Below, in pieces: positions 50,946 through 59,676 of a stretch of 64,000 nucleotides of DNA. The DNA is from Saccharothrix algeriensis. Lineage in GTDB: Bacteria > Actinomycetota > Actinomycetes > Mycobacteriales > Pseudonocardiaceae. Made by a program: the position numbers and the translations under genes. The notes under the pieces were generated by a model. That model worked only from the letters and a program-made list of their open reading frames with translations, was not told the DNA's origin and did not search any database. Each line of letters begins with the position of its first letter. Positions within the stretch are counted from its first letter, which is position 1. The stretch covers positions 1,612,001-1,676,000 of the forward strand of contig NZ_JAFBCL010000001.1 of the NCBI RefSeq assembly GCF_016907655.1, read 5' to 3'.

Positions 50946-51383
50946 ATGGAACCTGTCGTCGGCGCCACCCCGAAGGTGGTCCACTCCGAGCTGGAGTGGC
51001 GGGAGATCCTGACCCCCAAGGAGTACTCGGTGCTGCGCGAGGCGGGCACCGAGCCGGCGTGGACCGGCGAGTACACCGAGACCGGGACGACCGGGGTCTA
51101 CTCCTGCCGCGCCTGCGGCGCCGAGCTGTTCCGCAGTGACACCAAGTTCGACTCGCACTGCGGGTGGCCGTCGTTCTTCTCCCCGCTGGCCGCCGATTCG
51201 GTGATCCTGCGGGAGGACCGGGCCTACGGCATGGTGCGCACGGAAGTGCTCTGCGCCACATGCCACAGCCACCTCGGGCACGTTTTCGAGGGTGAGGGCT
51301 ACGACACCCCGACCGATCAGCGGTATTGCATCAACAGCATCAGCTTGCGTCTGGTCGAGGACCCCGCCGGTCAAGCAGACTGA
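50946..51383 (+). CDS. msrB: Peptide-methionine (R)-S-oxide reductase
   Basis: A 145-residue MsrB repairing methionine R-sulfoxide. Zinc cysteines C54/C57 and C103/C106 are intact; the catalytic cysteine is C128 in RYCINSISL; SHCGWPSFF lines the active site. GGAGGT precedes ATG 50946. It is upstream of the tiny gene at 51430 and the MNIO cluster, on the same strand. Confidence 0.9.
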   Translation: MEPVVGATPKVVHSELEWREILTPKEYSVLREAGTEPAWTGEYTETGTTGVYSCRACGAELFRSDTKFDSHCGWPSFFSPLAADSVILREDRAYGMVRTEVLCATCHSHLGHVFEGEGYDTPTDQRYCINSISLRLVEDPAGQAD

Positions 51384-51429
51384 GGGGCGCTACTCCGAAT
51401 GTCGAGTGGTACCCACCAGAGGAGGAACC

Positions 51430-51495
51430 ATGCGCATCTTCAAGGGCACTGACGGCGAGGGCTCCGGCGGCGTGGACGGCGCTTCGTCGTCCTGA
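51430..51495 (+). CDS. 21-residue mini-gene with strong ribosome-binding site
   Basis: AGAGGAGG lies 4 nt before ATG 51430. The peptide starts MRIFKGTDGEG and ends in a Gly/Ser-rich SGGVDGASSS. A perfect hairpin follows 12 nt after the stop (51508-51524). It precedes the TIGR04222/MNIO operon. It could be a small functional peptide or a regulatory leader; no cysteine is present, so it is not an obvious MNIO substrate. Confidence 0.5.
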   Translation: MRIFKGTDGEGSGGVDGASSS

Positions 51496-51507
51496 CGCGG
51501 GGGAGGC

Positions 51508-51524
51508 GCAACCCTAAGGGTTGC
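51508..51524 (+). terminator. Perfect hairpin GCAACCCTAAGGGTTGC after the mini-gene
   Basis: A 7-bp stem with a TAA loop between the 21-codon gene and the TIGR04222 operon. It may terminate the msrB/mini-gene transcript or act as an attenuator; there is no U-run. Confidence 0.5.
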
Positions 51525-51616
51525 TGAAGTCCTCTTGCCGGGGTGTGGCCCGACGCACACGATTGCCTCTCGACAGCGGTGGACCCCGTCCGCCGCCGGC
51601 CCGCAGGGGGTGGACC

Positions 51617-52510
51617 GTGGAGCGACCGTGGGGTTTGTCGGGCCCGGAGTTCCTTGAGCTGTACTGGATCGCGCTGGCCGCGTCACTGGTCGTCGCGATC
51701 GTTGTCCGGGTGCGCCTGCGGGGGGCGCGGGGAGGCGACCCCGCGGGCGTGCTCGACCGCTGCGAACTGGCTTTCCTGACCGGTGGGCCGCGCCGGGCGG
51801 TCGAGACCTCCGTCGCGTCGCTGATCGACGCCGGCGCGCTGCGCTCCTCGCGGCACGGCGCGGTGCGGGTGGTCGGCGCACCGGTGGCGCACGACCCGGT
51901 CGACCGCGCCGTGCTGGCCGACGCGACCCGCTACCGCAACCGGACGCTGACGCTGCTGATCACCGCCGTCGCCGAGCACCACGCGGTGCGCGCGGTCGGC
52001 GACCGGCTGGTCGAGCGGGGCTACCTGGTCCCGCCGCGGACCGCGCGGCGGCGGCTGCTCGGGGGCGTGGCGCCGATGGCGCTGGTGGCCGCCGCCGGGC
52101 TGGCGCGCTGGGTGAACGGGCTGGCGATCGGCGCGCCCGTCGGCCTGCTGACGCTGCAACTGGTCCTCACCGGGGTGCTGATCGCCCTGCTGCGCAAGGC
52201 GAACCCGTTGACGCGCACCTCGCGGGGCGTCGACGCGATCGCCCGCGCCCGCTCCGCTGCGTCCGCCGGCCCGGTGGGCGCCGCCGGGGTGGTCGCCCTC
52301 GACGGTTTCCGCGCGCACCCGGACGTCCCGCTGCGGGCGGCGGCGAGCGGCCCCCGGACCGGGCGGCGCGGGACGGGCTCGGACGGCGGCTCGTCGTTCT
52401 TCGCGGCCGGGGCGGTCGGGTCGTCGTGCGGCAGCGGCAGCGGCGGGTGCGGCAGCGGGTCGTCGTGCGGCGGCGGTGGCGGGGGTTGTGGCGGTGGCGG
52501 CGGTTCCTAG
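51617..52510 (+). CDS. TIGR04222-type membrane protein with Cys/Gly/Ser-rich tail (A)
   Basis: A 297-residue protein. An N-terminal TM (FLELYWIALAASLVVAIVV) is followed by the TIGR04222 signature LDRCELAFLTGGPRRAVETS, a paired repeat, two further TMs (GVAPMALVAAAGLA and GLLTLQLVLTGVLIALL) and an abrupt low-complexity end with four cysteines in GSSCGSGSGGCGSGSSC and [10 protein letters not shown]. The tail is a plausible substrate of the MNIO enzyme encoded downstream. AGGGGGTGG precedes GTG 51617. Confidence 0.75.
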   Translation: MERPWGLSGPEFLELYWIALAASLVVAIVVRVRLRGARGGDPAGVLDRCELAFLTGGPRRAVETSVASLIDAGALRSSRHGAVRVVGAPVAHDPVDRAVLADATRYRNRTLTLLITAVAEHHAVRAVGDRLVERGYLVPPRTARRRLLGGVAPMALVAAAGLARWVNGLAIGAPVGLLTLQLVLTGVLIALLRKANPLTRTSRGVDAIARARSAASAGPVGAAGVVALDGFRAHPDVPLRAAASGPRTGRRGTGSDGGSSFFAAGAVGSSCGSGSGGCGSGSSCGGGGGGCGGGGGS

Positions 52511-52543
52511 GCCGGCGGGCGGCGCGCTCCTACGCTGACCGGC

Positions 52544-53455
52544 ATGGCGTTCCTGTGGTGGTACGGACCGGCGCTCGTGCTCGCGGTCCTGCTGGGCCTG
52601 GTGCTCAAGCGGGTCACCGGCGCGGACCCGGGGCGAGCGCTGACCTTCGAGGAGGTCGGCTACCTCGGCGGCGGGCCGGTGCGGGCGGCGGAGGTCGCGG
52701 TCGCGGCGCTGGTGGCGGAGAACCGGGCCAGGGTGTCCGGCGCGACCGCCGCCGCGGTGCCCGGAACCGGGACGGCGCCGTCGACCGACCTCCAGGCGTT
52801 CCTGCTGGCCCGGCTGGGCGAGCCGCGCGACCTCGACGGGCTGCTGGCCGCCGCCGCGACGAGCCCGCCCGCGCGGCGGCTGGGCCGGGACCTGGTCGCG
52901 AGCGGTCTGCTGGTGGCCCCGCGACGGCGGCTGCGGCGGGCGGTGCTGGCCGTGCTGCCGGTGGCGGCCCTCGCGGTCGTCGCCGCGCCGACCGCTCCGG
53001 GCGGCTGGGTGGCGGCCACCGCCCTGTCGGCCGCGGGGCTGTGCGCGGTGCTGCTGCTGCTGGGTCCGCCGCCGGTGCTCACCCGGCGCGGCGCGCGGGC
53101 CCACGCCGCGGCGACCGCGGGGCTGGCCCCGGTCGACCCGGCCGAGGTGACGGCCCGCTACGGGCTGGTCCGCGACGCGGCCCGGCCGCAGCCGCGACCG
53201 GGCCCGGCGCGGGCGCAGACGGCGGTGTTCGACGGCGTCGCGATGGAACCGATCGGCCACCCCGAGCGGTCCGAAGGGGCAGCCCCGCGACGTCGGCGGC
53301 GGGTGGCGGCCGTGGAACCGCGACGATGGAGCAGGCGCAACGGGTGGCTGGTCGCCGGCGGGTGGCTCGCCGGCGGGTGGCTGGCTTCGCAGTGGTTGGA
53401 GGGGGATGACGGTGGCGACTTCGCGGACGCCGACTTCGGCGGGTTCGGCGGCTGA
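52544..53455 (+). CDS. TIGR04222-like membrane protein without cysteine tail (B)
   Basis: A 303-residue paralogue: TM WWYGPALVLAVLLGLVL, then TFEEVGYLGGGPVRAAEVAV (family signature), a hydrophobic pair near 135-175, and a Trp/Gly-rich end (GWLVAGGWLAGGWLASQWLEG) closing with acidic [17 protein letters not shown]. The lack of cysteine in the tail contrasts with A and C. The last 50 bp overlap the start of C in another frame. Confidence 0.65.
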   Translation: MAFLWWYGPALVLAVLLGLVLKRVTGADPGRALTFEEVGYLGGGPVRAAEVAVAALVAENRARVSGATAAAVPGTGTAPSTDLQAFLLARLGEPRDLDGLLAAAATSPPARRLGRDLVASGLLVAPRRRLRRAVLAVLPVAALAVVAAPTAPGGWVAATALSAAGLCAVLLLLGPPPVLTRRGARAHAAATAGLAPVDPAEVTARYGLVRDAARPQPRPGPARAQTAVFDGVAMEPIGHPERSEGAAPRRRRRVAAVEPRRWSRRNGWLVAGGWLAGGWLASQWLEGDDGGDFADADFGGFGG

Positions 53456-54173
53456 CCCGCGGCCCGAGGAGCACGGGTTCCTGGTGGCCGGGCCGGGGCG
53501 GGCCGCCGAGGTGGCGATCGTCTCGCTGGTCGAGGCGGGCGCGGTGCGCATCTCCCGCGAGGGCAAGGTGAGCGCCGTGCGCGCGGTCGGGCGGGCGTGG
53601 TCGCCGCTGCAGTCCTTCGTGCTGCGCGCCGCGCCCCGGTCGCTGGGCGACCTCGTGGTGGCGGCGGCGGACAGCCCGGAGGCCGGGGCGATGCGGCAGG
53701 ACCTGGTCGAGCGCGGGTTCGCGCGGCCCCTGCGCCGCCGCCGGCTGCTGCGCTGGGCGTCACTGGCGGTGTTCGCGACCGTGTTCGGCGTGCTGTTCAC
53801 CGTGGGCGACCGCCTGCGCTTCGAGCACGCCGCGGGCGCGTTCCTGGCGGGCCTGCTGCTGGTCGTGGTGATCAGCCGCGCGGGACGGCCGCTGACCGGG
53901 GCGGGGCGCGCGGCGGTGAAGCGGCTCGGGGCGGTCGCCACCACCGCGGACCGGGTGGCGCTGGTCGCCCACCACGGCCTGCTGGGCAAGGTGGGCCGCC
54001 TGCGGGTGTGGCAGGTGCTGGGCATGGCCCCCGCCGCCGCGGCGACGCTCAGGCGCCGGTCCCAGGGCGGCGGTGGCTCGTCCTGCGGCAGCTGTTCCGG
54101 CTCCTCGTGCGGCGGTGACGGCGGCGGCGGTGACGGTGGTGGCGGGTGCGGCGGCGGTGGCGGCGGCGACTGA
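53406..54173 (+). CDS. TIGR04222-like membrane protein with Cys/Gly/Ser-rich tail (C)
   Basis: A 255-residue paralogue: [20 protein letters not shown] signature, [23 protein letters not shown], TMs [18 protein letters not shown] and [16 protein letters not shown], then a tail with four cysteines ([15 protein letters not shown] and [12 protein letters not shown]). It has no N-terminal TM, unlike A and B. ATG 53406 lies within gene B. Directly upstream of the MNIO gene. Confidence 0.7.
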   Translation: MTVATSRTPTSAGSAADPRPEEHGFLVAGPGRAAEVAIVSLVEAGAVRISREGKVSAVRAVGRAWSPLQSFVLRAAPRSLGDLVVAAADSPEAGAMRQDLVERGFARPLRRRRLLRWASLAVFATVFGVLFTVGDRLRFEHAAGAFLAGLLLVVVISRAGRPLTGAGRAAVKRLGAVATTADRVALVAHHGLLGKVGRLRVWQVLGMAPAAAATLRRRSQGGGGSSCGSCSGSSCGGDGGGGDGGGGCGGGGGGD

Positions 54174-54223
54174 CGGGCGCCGCGGTGGTCGGTGAACCGG
54201 TGGTGGAGAGGGGTGGCTGGGCG

Positions 54224-55018
54224 GTGGACGGGCTCGGTGTGGGCATCGGCTGGCGGCCGGAGATCGACCTGACGGTGGAGCGGCTCGACGTGGACTTCGT
54301 CGAGGTGGTGGCGGAGAACCTGCACGTCGACCACCTGCCGGAGTCGGTGCTGCTGCTCAGGGAGCGGGGCGTGCCGGTGCTGCCGCACGCCGTGTCGCTG
54401 TCGCTGGGCGGCGCGGAGCCGGTGGACCGCGAGCGGGTGGCCCACCTCGGGGCGCTGGCGCAGGCCCTGGGCGCGCCGCTGGTCAGCGACCACGTGTGCT
54501 TCGTGCGCGCCGGCGGGCTGGACTCGGGGCACCTGATGCCGGTGCCCCGCACCCGGGAGGCGCTGGACGTGCTGGTGGCCAACGTGCGGGTGGCGCAGGC
54601 GGACCTGCCGGTGCCGCTGGCGCTGGAGAACGTGGCCGCGCTGCTGGAGTGGCCGGGCGGCGAGCTGACCGAGGGGCGCTTCCTGGCGGAGCTGGTCGAG
54701 CGGACCGGCTGCCTGCTGCTGGTGGACGTGGCGAACCTGTACGCCAACGCCCGCAACCTGGGCACCGACGTCGGCCGGTTCCTCGACGAGATCCCCTTGG
54801 AGCGCCTGGCCTACGTGCACGTGGCGGGCGGTGTCGAGCACCAGGGCCTCTACCACGACACGCACGCCCACGCGGTGCCGCCGGAGGTGCTCGACGTCCT
54901 GGCCCGGCTCAGGGAGCGGGTCGACCCGCCGGGCGTGCTGCTGGAGCGCGACGACGACTACCCGGCCGACGCCGAGCTGGCCGGCGAGCTGGCCGCGATC
55001 CGGGCGGTGCTGGCGTGA
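54224..55018 (+). CDS. DUF692 multinuclear non-haem iron oxidase (MNIO)
   Basis: A 264-residue TIM-barrel enzyme of the MbnB/TglH family, which modifies cysteines in ribosomal peptides with two or three iron ions and O2. All recognisable metal-site blocks are present: [10 protein letters not shown] start, [70 protein letters not shown] and [13 protein letters not shown] 54224 follows GAGAGGGG; earlier in-frame GTGs at 54185 and 54200 are possible. Presumed substrates are the Cys-rich tails of the neighbouring membrane proteins. Confidence 0.8.
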   Translation: MDGLGVGIGWRPEIDLTVERLDVDFVEVVAENLHVDHLPESVLLLRERGVPVLPHAVSLSLGGAEPVDRERVAHLGALAQALGAPLVSDHVCFVRAGGLDSGHLMPVPRTREALDVLVANVRVAQADLPVPLALENVAALLEWPGGELTEGRFLAELVERTGCLLLVDVANLYANARNLGTDVGRFLDEIPLERLAYVHVAGGVEHQGLYHDTHAHAVPPEVLDVLARLRERVDPPGVLLERDDDYPADAELAGELAAIRAVLA

Positions 55019-55365
55019 CGCGGCCGCAGCGCGACCGGCTCGCGGCGGCGCAGGCGGAGCTGCTGCGCGCGCTGCTGGGCGACGGCGAGCCGCCGGCGGG
55101 CTTCGACCCGGACCGGCTGCGGGTGGAGGCGCGGGCGCTGCTGAACAAGCGGCGCGGCATCGTGGCGGCCCTGCGGCCGGAGGTGGCGGACGCGCTGGGC
55201 GAGCGGTTCCGCCCGCTGTTCGACGGCTACGCCCGCGCGCACCCGCGCCGGGCGGGCAGCCGGGCCCGGGAGGACGCCGCCGCGTTCGCCGAGTGGGCCG
55301 TGGCGCGGGGCGAGCTGCCGCCGCCGCGCAAGCCCCGCTGGTGGCGGCGGCGGCCGGGCGCGTGA
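55015..55365 (+). CDS. Small MNIO partner protein (SCO6045-like)
   Basis: A 116-residue helical basic protein: [58 protein letters not shown]. The GTGA overlap with the MNIO gene means coupled translation. MNIO enzymes usually need a partner that presents the substrate; this gene takes that position. I recall the domain as SCO6045-like, a tentative name. Its end is duplicated in the 17-bp repeats that follow. Confidence 0.65.
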   Translation: MTRPQRDRLAAAQAELLRALLGDGEPPAGFDPDRLRVEARALLNKRRGIVAALRPEVADALGERFRPLFDGYARAHPRRAGSRAREDAAAFAEWAVARGELPPPRKPRWWRRRPGA

Positions 55366-55404
55366 GGCGGCCGGGCGCGTGAGGCGACCGGGCGCGTGAG
55401 GCGA
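55354..55404. repeat. 17-bp tandem repeat spanning a stop codon, three units
   Basis: CCGGGCGCGTGAGGCGR at 55354, 55371 and 55388. The first copy contains the stop codon (55363-55365) of the MNIO partner gene; a fourth, degenerate unit follows. Confidence 0.75.
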
Positions 55405-55691
55405 CCGACGCGCTCGGCCCGGGGGGCGCGCGCACGGGCCGCCGACCGCGGGAGGAGCCCCGGAACACCGTCCGCCTTCCGTACCAACGACAAACGCAGC
55501 GTTACTCCGTCGTGACTCGAACGGGCGGTAAACAACCCTCAATGAGATGCTGCCCTCACTCGGAGGGGTGGATAGCGTCGAAGCCATCGGGGGGCTTCGT
55601 CACTTCCGGTTAACCGCTGCCGCCGCGAGTCCCGACCTGCCTTCCGCCTGCGCGATCCACAGCGCGCACCACCGGAATTGGGGAGGAACCT
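55405..55691 (+). promoter_or_regulatory. Long upstream region of the secreted subtilase gene
   Basis: About 290 bp with no gene recognised and lower GC than its flanks. A plausible -10 (GATAGCGT, about 55570) lies 120 nt before the GTG at 55692; a long leader is therefore likely. Ends with GGGGAGGAACCT ribosome-binding site. Confidence 0.35.
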
Positions 55692-58600
55692 GTGCTGACA
55701 CCCGGACGACGCGGCGCGTGGGTAGCGGCCGCGTCAGCCGTCGGGCTGGTCGTCTCGGTGGCCGGCGGCGCCACCGCCGAGCCCCGGTCACCCGACGACC
55801 GCACCACCGCCGGCCCGCCGAGGACGGTCACGCTGATCACCGGCGACCGCGTCCACCTCGACGGCGACCGCCTCGGCTCGGTGACCGGGGCGCCGGGCCG
55901 CGACCGCGGCGCCTTCCAGACCTTCCGGCGGGACGGCCGGCTGCACGTCGTCCCGCGCGACGCGGTGCGCCCGCTCGCGGAGGGCAGGCTCGACCTGCGG
56001 CTGTTCGACGTGACCGGCCTGGTCGAGGCCGGCTACGACGACGCCCGCCGGGACAGCGTGCCGCTGATCGTCACCGGGACCGGCGCGCGCGCCGCGGCCG
56101 GCGCCCTGGCCACCCGGGACCTGCCCGCGGTCGACGCGGTCGCCGCGCGGGTGCCCAAGACCGGGGCGTCCGGGGTGTTCGACACCCTGGTCGCCGACCC
56201 GGGCGTGGCGAAGGTCTGGCTCGACGGCGTGCGCCGGACCAGCCTGGACCGCAGCACCGCGCAGATCGGCGCGCCCGCCGCGTGGTCGGCCGGCTACACC
56301 GGCGAGGGCGTCGAGGTCGCCGTGCTCGACGGCGGCGTGGACGGCGAGCACCCCGACCTCGCGGGCCGGGAGGTCGCGGAGCGGAACTTCACCGAGGACC
56401 CCGACGCCTCCGACCTCGACGGCCACGGCACGCACGTGGCCGCGACCATCGCGAGCGGGCACCCCCGCTACCGGGGCGTCGCGCCGGGCGCGCGGATCCT
56501 GGACGGCAAGGTGTGCGTGCAGGGCGGCTGCGCCGAGTCCTGGATCCTGGCCGGGATGCAGTGGGCCGCCGACCAGGGCGCCGACATCGTCAACCTCAGC
56601 CTCGGCGGCAGCGACCAGCCCGAGGTCGACCCGCTGGAGGCGGCGGTCGACCGGCTCTCCGCCGAGACCGGCGTGCTGTTCGTCGTCGCGGCGGGCAACT
56701 CCGGCCGCCCCGGCACGGTCAACTCGCCCAGCACCGCCGACGCCGCGCTGAGCGTCGGCGCGGTCGAGCGGGACGACCGGATCGCGCCGTTCTCCAGCCG
56801 CGGCCCGCGCGCCGGGGACGGCGGCGTCAAGCCTGACGTGACCGCGCCGGGCGTGGGCATCGCCGCGGCGAAGGCGAGCAAGGGCACCATCGGCGAGCCG
56901 GTGGACCCGACGCACGTGGCGCTGTCGGGCACCTCCATGGCCACCCCGCACGTGGCCGGCGCGGCGGCGCTGCTCGCCCAGCAGCACCCGGACTGGACCG
57001 GCGCGCAGCTCAAGGCGGCGCTGGTCGCCTCGGCCCGCCCCAACCCCGACCTGACCGCGCTGGACCAGGGCGCGGGGCGGGTGGACCTGGCCAGGGCCGT
57101 CACCACCACCCTGACCACCGACCCGGTGAGCGTCGCGCTGGGCACCCAGGCGTGGCCGCACGACGACGACCTGCCGGTGACCGGGAAGCTCACCTACCGC
57201 AACACGGGCGCGCAGGCGCAGGCGCTGGAGCTGTCGGCGCAGGCGCAGGGCCCGGACGGCAGGCCCGCGCCGGCCGGCCTGCTCACCGTGGCGCCGAGCC
57301 GGATCACCGTCCCGGCGGGCGGCACGGCCGAGGTCACCGTCACCGGCGACACCAGGGCGGGCACGCTCGACGGCGTGTACCCGGGCGCCGTCGTGGCCTC
57401 GAACGGGCTGCGCACGCCCGTCAGCATCGGCCGCGAGGTGGAGAGCTACGACACCTCGTTCAAGTACACCGACTTCGGCGGCCGGCCGGCGCAGCGGGCG
57501 TCCACGCTGGTGATCGGCCTGAGCAACGACGTGATCGCCTTCCCCCGCATCACCGGCGGCGCCGCGACGCAGCGGCTGCCCAAGGGGGACTACCTGGTGC
57601 TCAACAGCGTGGACGGCGGCGACGGCCGGACCGCCCTGCTGCCGCAGCCGCTGCTGAGGGTCGACGCCGCGACCGTCGTGGACGCCGACGCTCGGGCCGC
57701 GAAACCGGTGCGGGTCACCTTCCCCGACCCGGACGCGGTGGAGACCTCCGGCGACATCACGCTGAGCCTGACCCGCGGCGACCGGCGGATCAGCGCGGGC
57801 AACGTGTTCCTCGGCGGGTTCGGCGACCGGGTGGCGACCGCGCACCTGGGCCCGGCGCTGCCCGCCGGGGAGCTGAGCACGCTGGTGCACGCCCACGCCA
57901 CCGGCGCGCCGATCGGCCGGACCCCGGTGAACTACCGGGTGGCCTGGGTCGGGCACCGCGAGGTGCCCACCGGTTTCACCCGCGCGCCCGGCCGGGACGA
58001 GCTGGCCGAGGTGCGCACCTCGATCGGTCCCCGCGCGGCCGGGCGGACCTACCGCTACGGCGGCCTGCCGATACCGCCCGACGGCGGCGGCAGCTCCACC
58101 CTGCTGACCCCCGTCGGCCCGGACGGCGACGCGGTCGACCGCGTCCTGGCCGAGGGCCTGGCGTGGAGCTGGGTGGTCCTGGTGTTCGACGCCGAGGGCA
58201 GGCCGGAGGGCATGCTGCGCTCCCCCGACCGCACCTACCGCGCGGGACGGGAGCACCTGCAGCGCTTCGGCCGGCCGGTGCTCGGCCCCTCCCTGCCGCG
58301 GCAGGAGCAGCCGTACGTGACCAGGCTGGGTGACGAGATCGGCTTCTACGTGCCGCTGTGGGGCGACGCGGACGGCAACCGCGGCGACTCCGGCACCGAG
58401 ACCGCCCGCACCACGCTGCACCGCGACGGCGTGCAGGTCGGCGAGACCCCCTACGCCGGGAGCGGCCGGTTCGAGGTCCCGGCGGGCCCGGGGGACTTCG
58501 CGGTCGCCACCGAGGCGGTCCGGCTGGCCGGCTCGTCGGAGTTCAGCACGCGGGTCGCGGCCAGGTGGACCTTCCGCTCGGACACCGTCCCCGGCGCCGA

Positions 58601-58919
58601 GCCCGCGCCGGTGGCGCTGACCGTCGTGCGGTTCGCGCCGGAGCTGGACGCCGCGGGCAGCGCACCGGCGGGCCGGGTGCTGCGGGTGCCCCTGGACGTG
58701 CAGCGGCAGCGGGGCGCGCCGGACGGCGAGGTGCGCGAGCTGCGGGTCGAGGCGTCCTTCGACGACGGCAGGACGTGGTCGAAGGTCCCGGTGGCCGGCC
58801 GCACCGCCCTGGTGCGCAACGCCGCCGGCGGGTTTGCCTCGCTGCGGGTCACCGGCTCCGACAGCCGGGGCAACACCTTCGAGCACACCGTGGTCCGGGC
58901 GTACAAGATCCGGGGGTGA
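55692..58919 (+). CDS. Large secreted S8 subtilase
   Basis: A 1075-residue extracellular protease. Signal peptide residues 1-29 (cleavage near ATA-EP), a propeptide about 40-190 starting TVTLITGDRVHLD, a catalytic domain with D213 (AVLDGGVD), H245 (DGHGTHVA), N336 (AAGNSG) and S415 (GTSMATPH), then about 600 residues of beta-rich C-terminal domains ending in an Ig-like segment (DDGRTWSKVPV). Typical of Streptomyces-type secreted subtilases. GGGGAGG precedes GTG 55692. Confidence 0.9.
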   Translation: MLTPGRRGAWVAAASAVGLVVSVAGGATAEPRSPDDRTTAGPPRTVTLITGDRVHLDGDRLGSVTGAPGRDRGAFQTFRRDGRLHVVPRDAVRPLAEGRLDLRLFDVTGLVEAGYDDARRDSVPLIVTGTGARAAAGALATRDLPAVDAVAARVPKTGASGVFDTLVADPGVAKVWLDGVRRTSLDRSTAQIGAPAAWSAGYTGEGVEVAVLDGGVDGEHPDLAGREVAERNFTEDPDASDLDGHGTHVAATIASGHPRYRGVAPGARILDGKVCVQGGCAESWILAGMQWAADQGADIVNLSLGGSDQPEVDPLEAAVDRLSAETGVLFVVAAGNSGRPGTVNSPSTADAALSVGAVERDDRIAPFSSRGPRAGDGGVKPDVTAPGVGIAAAKASKGTIGEPVDPTHVALSGTSMATPHVAGAAALLAQQHPDWTGAQLKAALVASARPNPDLTALDQGAGRVDLARAVTTTLTTDPVSVALGTQAWPHDDDLPVTGKLTYRNTGAQAQALELSAQAQGPDGRPAPAGLLTVAPSRITVPAGGTAEVTVTGDTRAGTLDGVYPGAVVASNGLRTPVSIGREVESYDTSFKYTDFGGRPAQRASTLVIGLSNDVIAFPRITGGAATQRLPKGDYLVLNSVDGGDGRTALLPQPLLRVDAATVVDADARAAKPVRVTFPDPDAVETSGDITLSLTRGDRRISAGNVFLGGFGDRVATAHLGPALPAGELSTLVHAHATGAPIGRTPVNYRVAWVGHREVPTGFTRAPGRDELAEVRTSIGPRAAGRTYRYGGLPIPPDGGGSSTLLTPVGPDGDAVDRVLAEGLAWSWVVLVFDAEGRPEGMLRSPDRTYRAGREHLQRFGRPVLGPSLPRQEQPYVTRLGDEIGFYVPLWGDADGNRGDSGTETARTTLHRDGVQVGETPYAGSGRFEVPAGPGDFAVATEAVRLAGSSEFSTRVAARWTFRSDTVPGAEPAPVALTVVRFAPELDAAGSAPAGRVLRVPLDVQRQRGAPDGEVRELRVEASFDDGRTWSKVPVAGRTALVRNAAGGFASLRVTGSDSRGNTFEHTVVRAYKIRG

Positions 58920-58927
58920 GCCGGCGG

Positions 58928-58955
58928 GGGGCGTCCGCGCGGTCGCGGGCGCCCC
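58928..58955. terminator. Hairpin between convergent subtilase and hemQ
   Basis: A 12-bp stem (58928-58939 with 58944-58955, one mismatch) and CGGT loop, just after the subtilase stop and 17 bp before the hemQ stop. Confidence 0.6.
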
Positions 58956-58971
58956 TCCGCGCGGGCCGGGG

Positions 58972-59664
58972 TCAGGGCAGGTTGGTGACCAGCTCGGCCG
59001 GCGCGACGCGGGTGCCGGTGTAGAACGGGACCTCCTCGCGCACGTGCAGCCGGGCCTCGGTGCCGCGCAGGTGCCGCATCAGGTCCACGATGCGGTGCAG
59101 CTCGTCGGCCTCGAACGCCAGGATCCACTCGTAGTCGCCCAGCGCGAACGACGCCACGGTGTTCGCCCGCACGTCCGGGTAGTCGCGGGCCTCCTTGCCG
59201 TGGTCGGCGAGCATCCGGCGCCGGTCCTCGTCGGGCAGCAGGTACCACTCGTAGGACCGCACGAACGGGTACACGCAGACGTACTTGCGCGGGTCCTCGC
59301 CGGCCAGGAACGCCGGGATGTGGCTGCGGTTGAACTCCGCCGGGCGGTGCAGCGCGACCTGGCTCCACACCGGGGCGGACGCGCGGCCCAGGGCGGTGCG
59401 CCGGAACCCGGTGTAGGCGGCCTGGACCTGCTCGATCTCCTCGGAGTGCCACCAGATCATGAAGTCGGCGTCGGCGCGCAGGCCCGCCACGTCGTACACG
59501 CCGCGCACCACGGTGCCCTTGGCCGCCAGGCCGTCCAGGTACTCCTGGGCCTCGGCGGCGGCGGGACCGCGGTCGTCGGGCAGGCGACCGGGCTCGACCC
59601 GGAAGACCGACCACATGGTGTAGCGGATGGTGTCGTTGAGCTCGTTGTAGTTCAGGCGGGCCAT
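58972..59664 (-). CDS. hemQ: Coproheme decarboxylase HemQ (ChdC)
   Basis: A 230-residue chlorite-dismutase-fold enzyme that decarboxylates Fe-coproporphyrin to haem with H2O2, the last step of the coproporphyrin pathway. Visible: [15 protein letters not shown] start, [29 protein letters not shown] (with catalytic Tyr region) and [20 protein letters not shown]. It is encoded 12 nt after hemY in a hemE-hemY-hemQ operon. Confidence 0.9.
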   Translation of the reverse strand: MARLNYNELNDTIRYTMWSVFRVEPGRLPDDRGPAAAEAQEYLDGLAAKGTVVRGVYDVAGLRADADFMIWWHSEEIEQVQAAYTGFRRTALGRASAPVWSQVALHRPAEFNRSHIPAFLAGEDPRKYVCVYPFVRSYEWYLLPDEDRRRMLADHGKEARDYPDVRANTVASFALGDYEWILAFEADELHRIVDLMRHLRGTEARLHVREEVPFYTGTRVAPAELVTNLP

Positions 59665-59676
59665 GTCCCCATCCTC

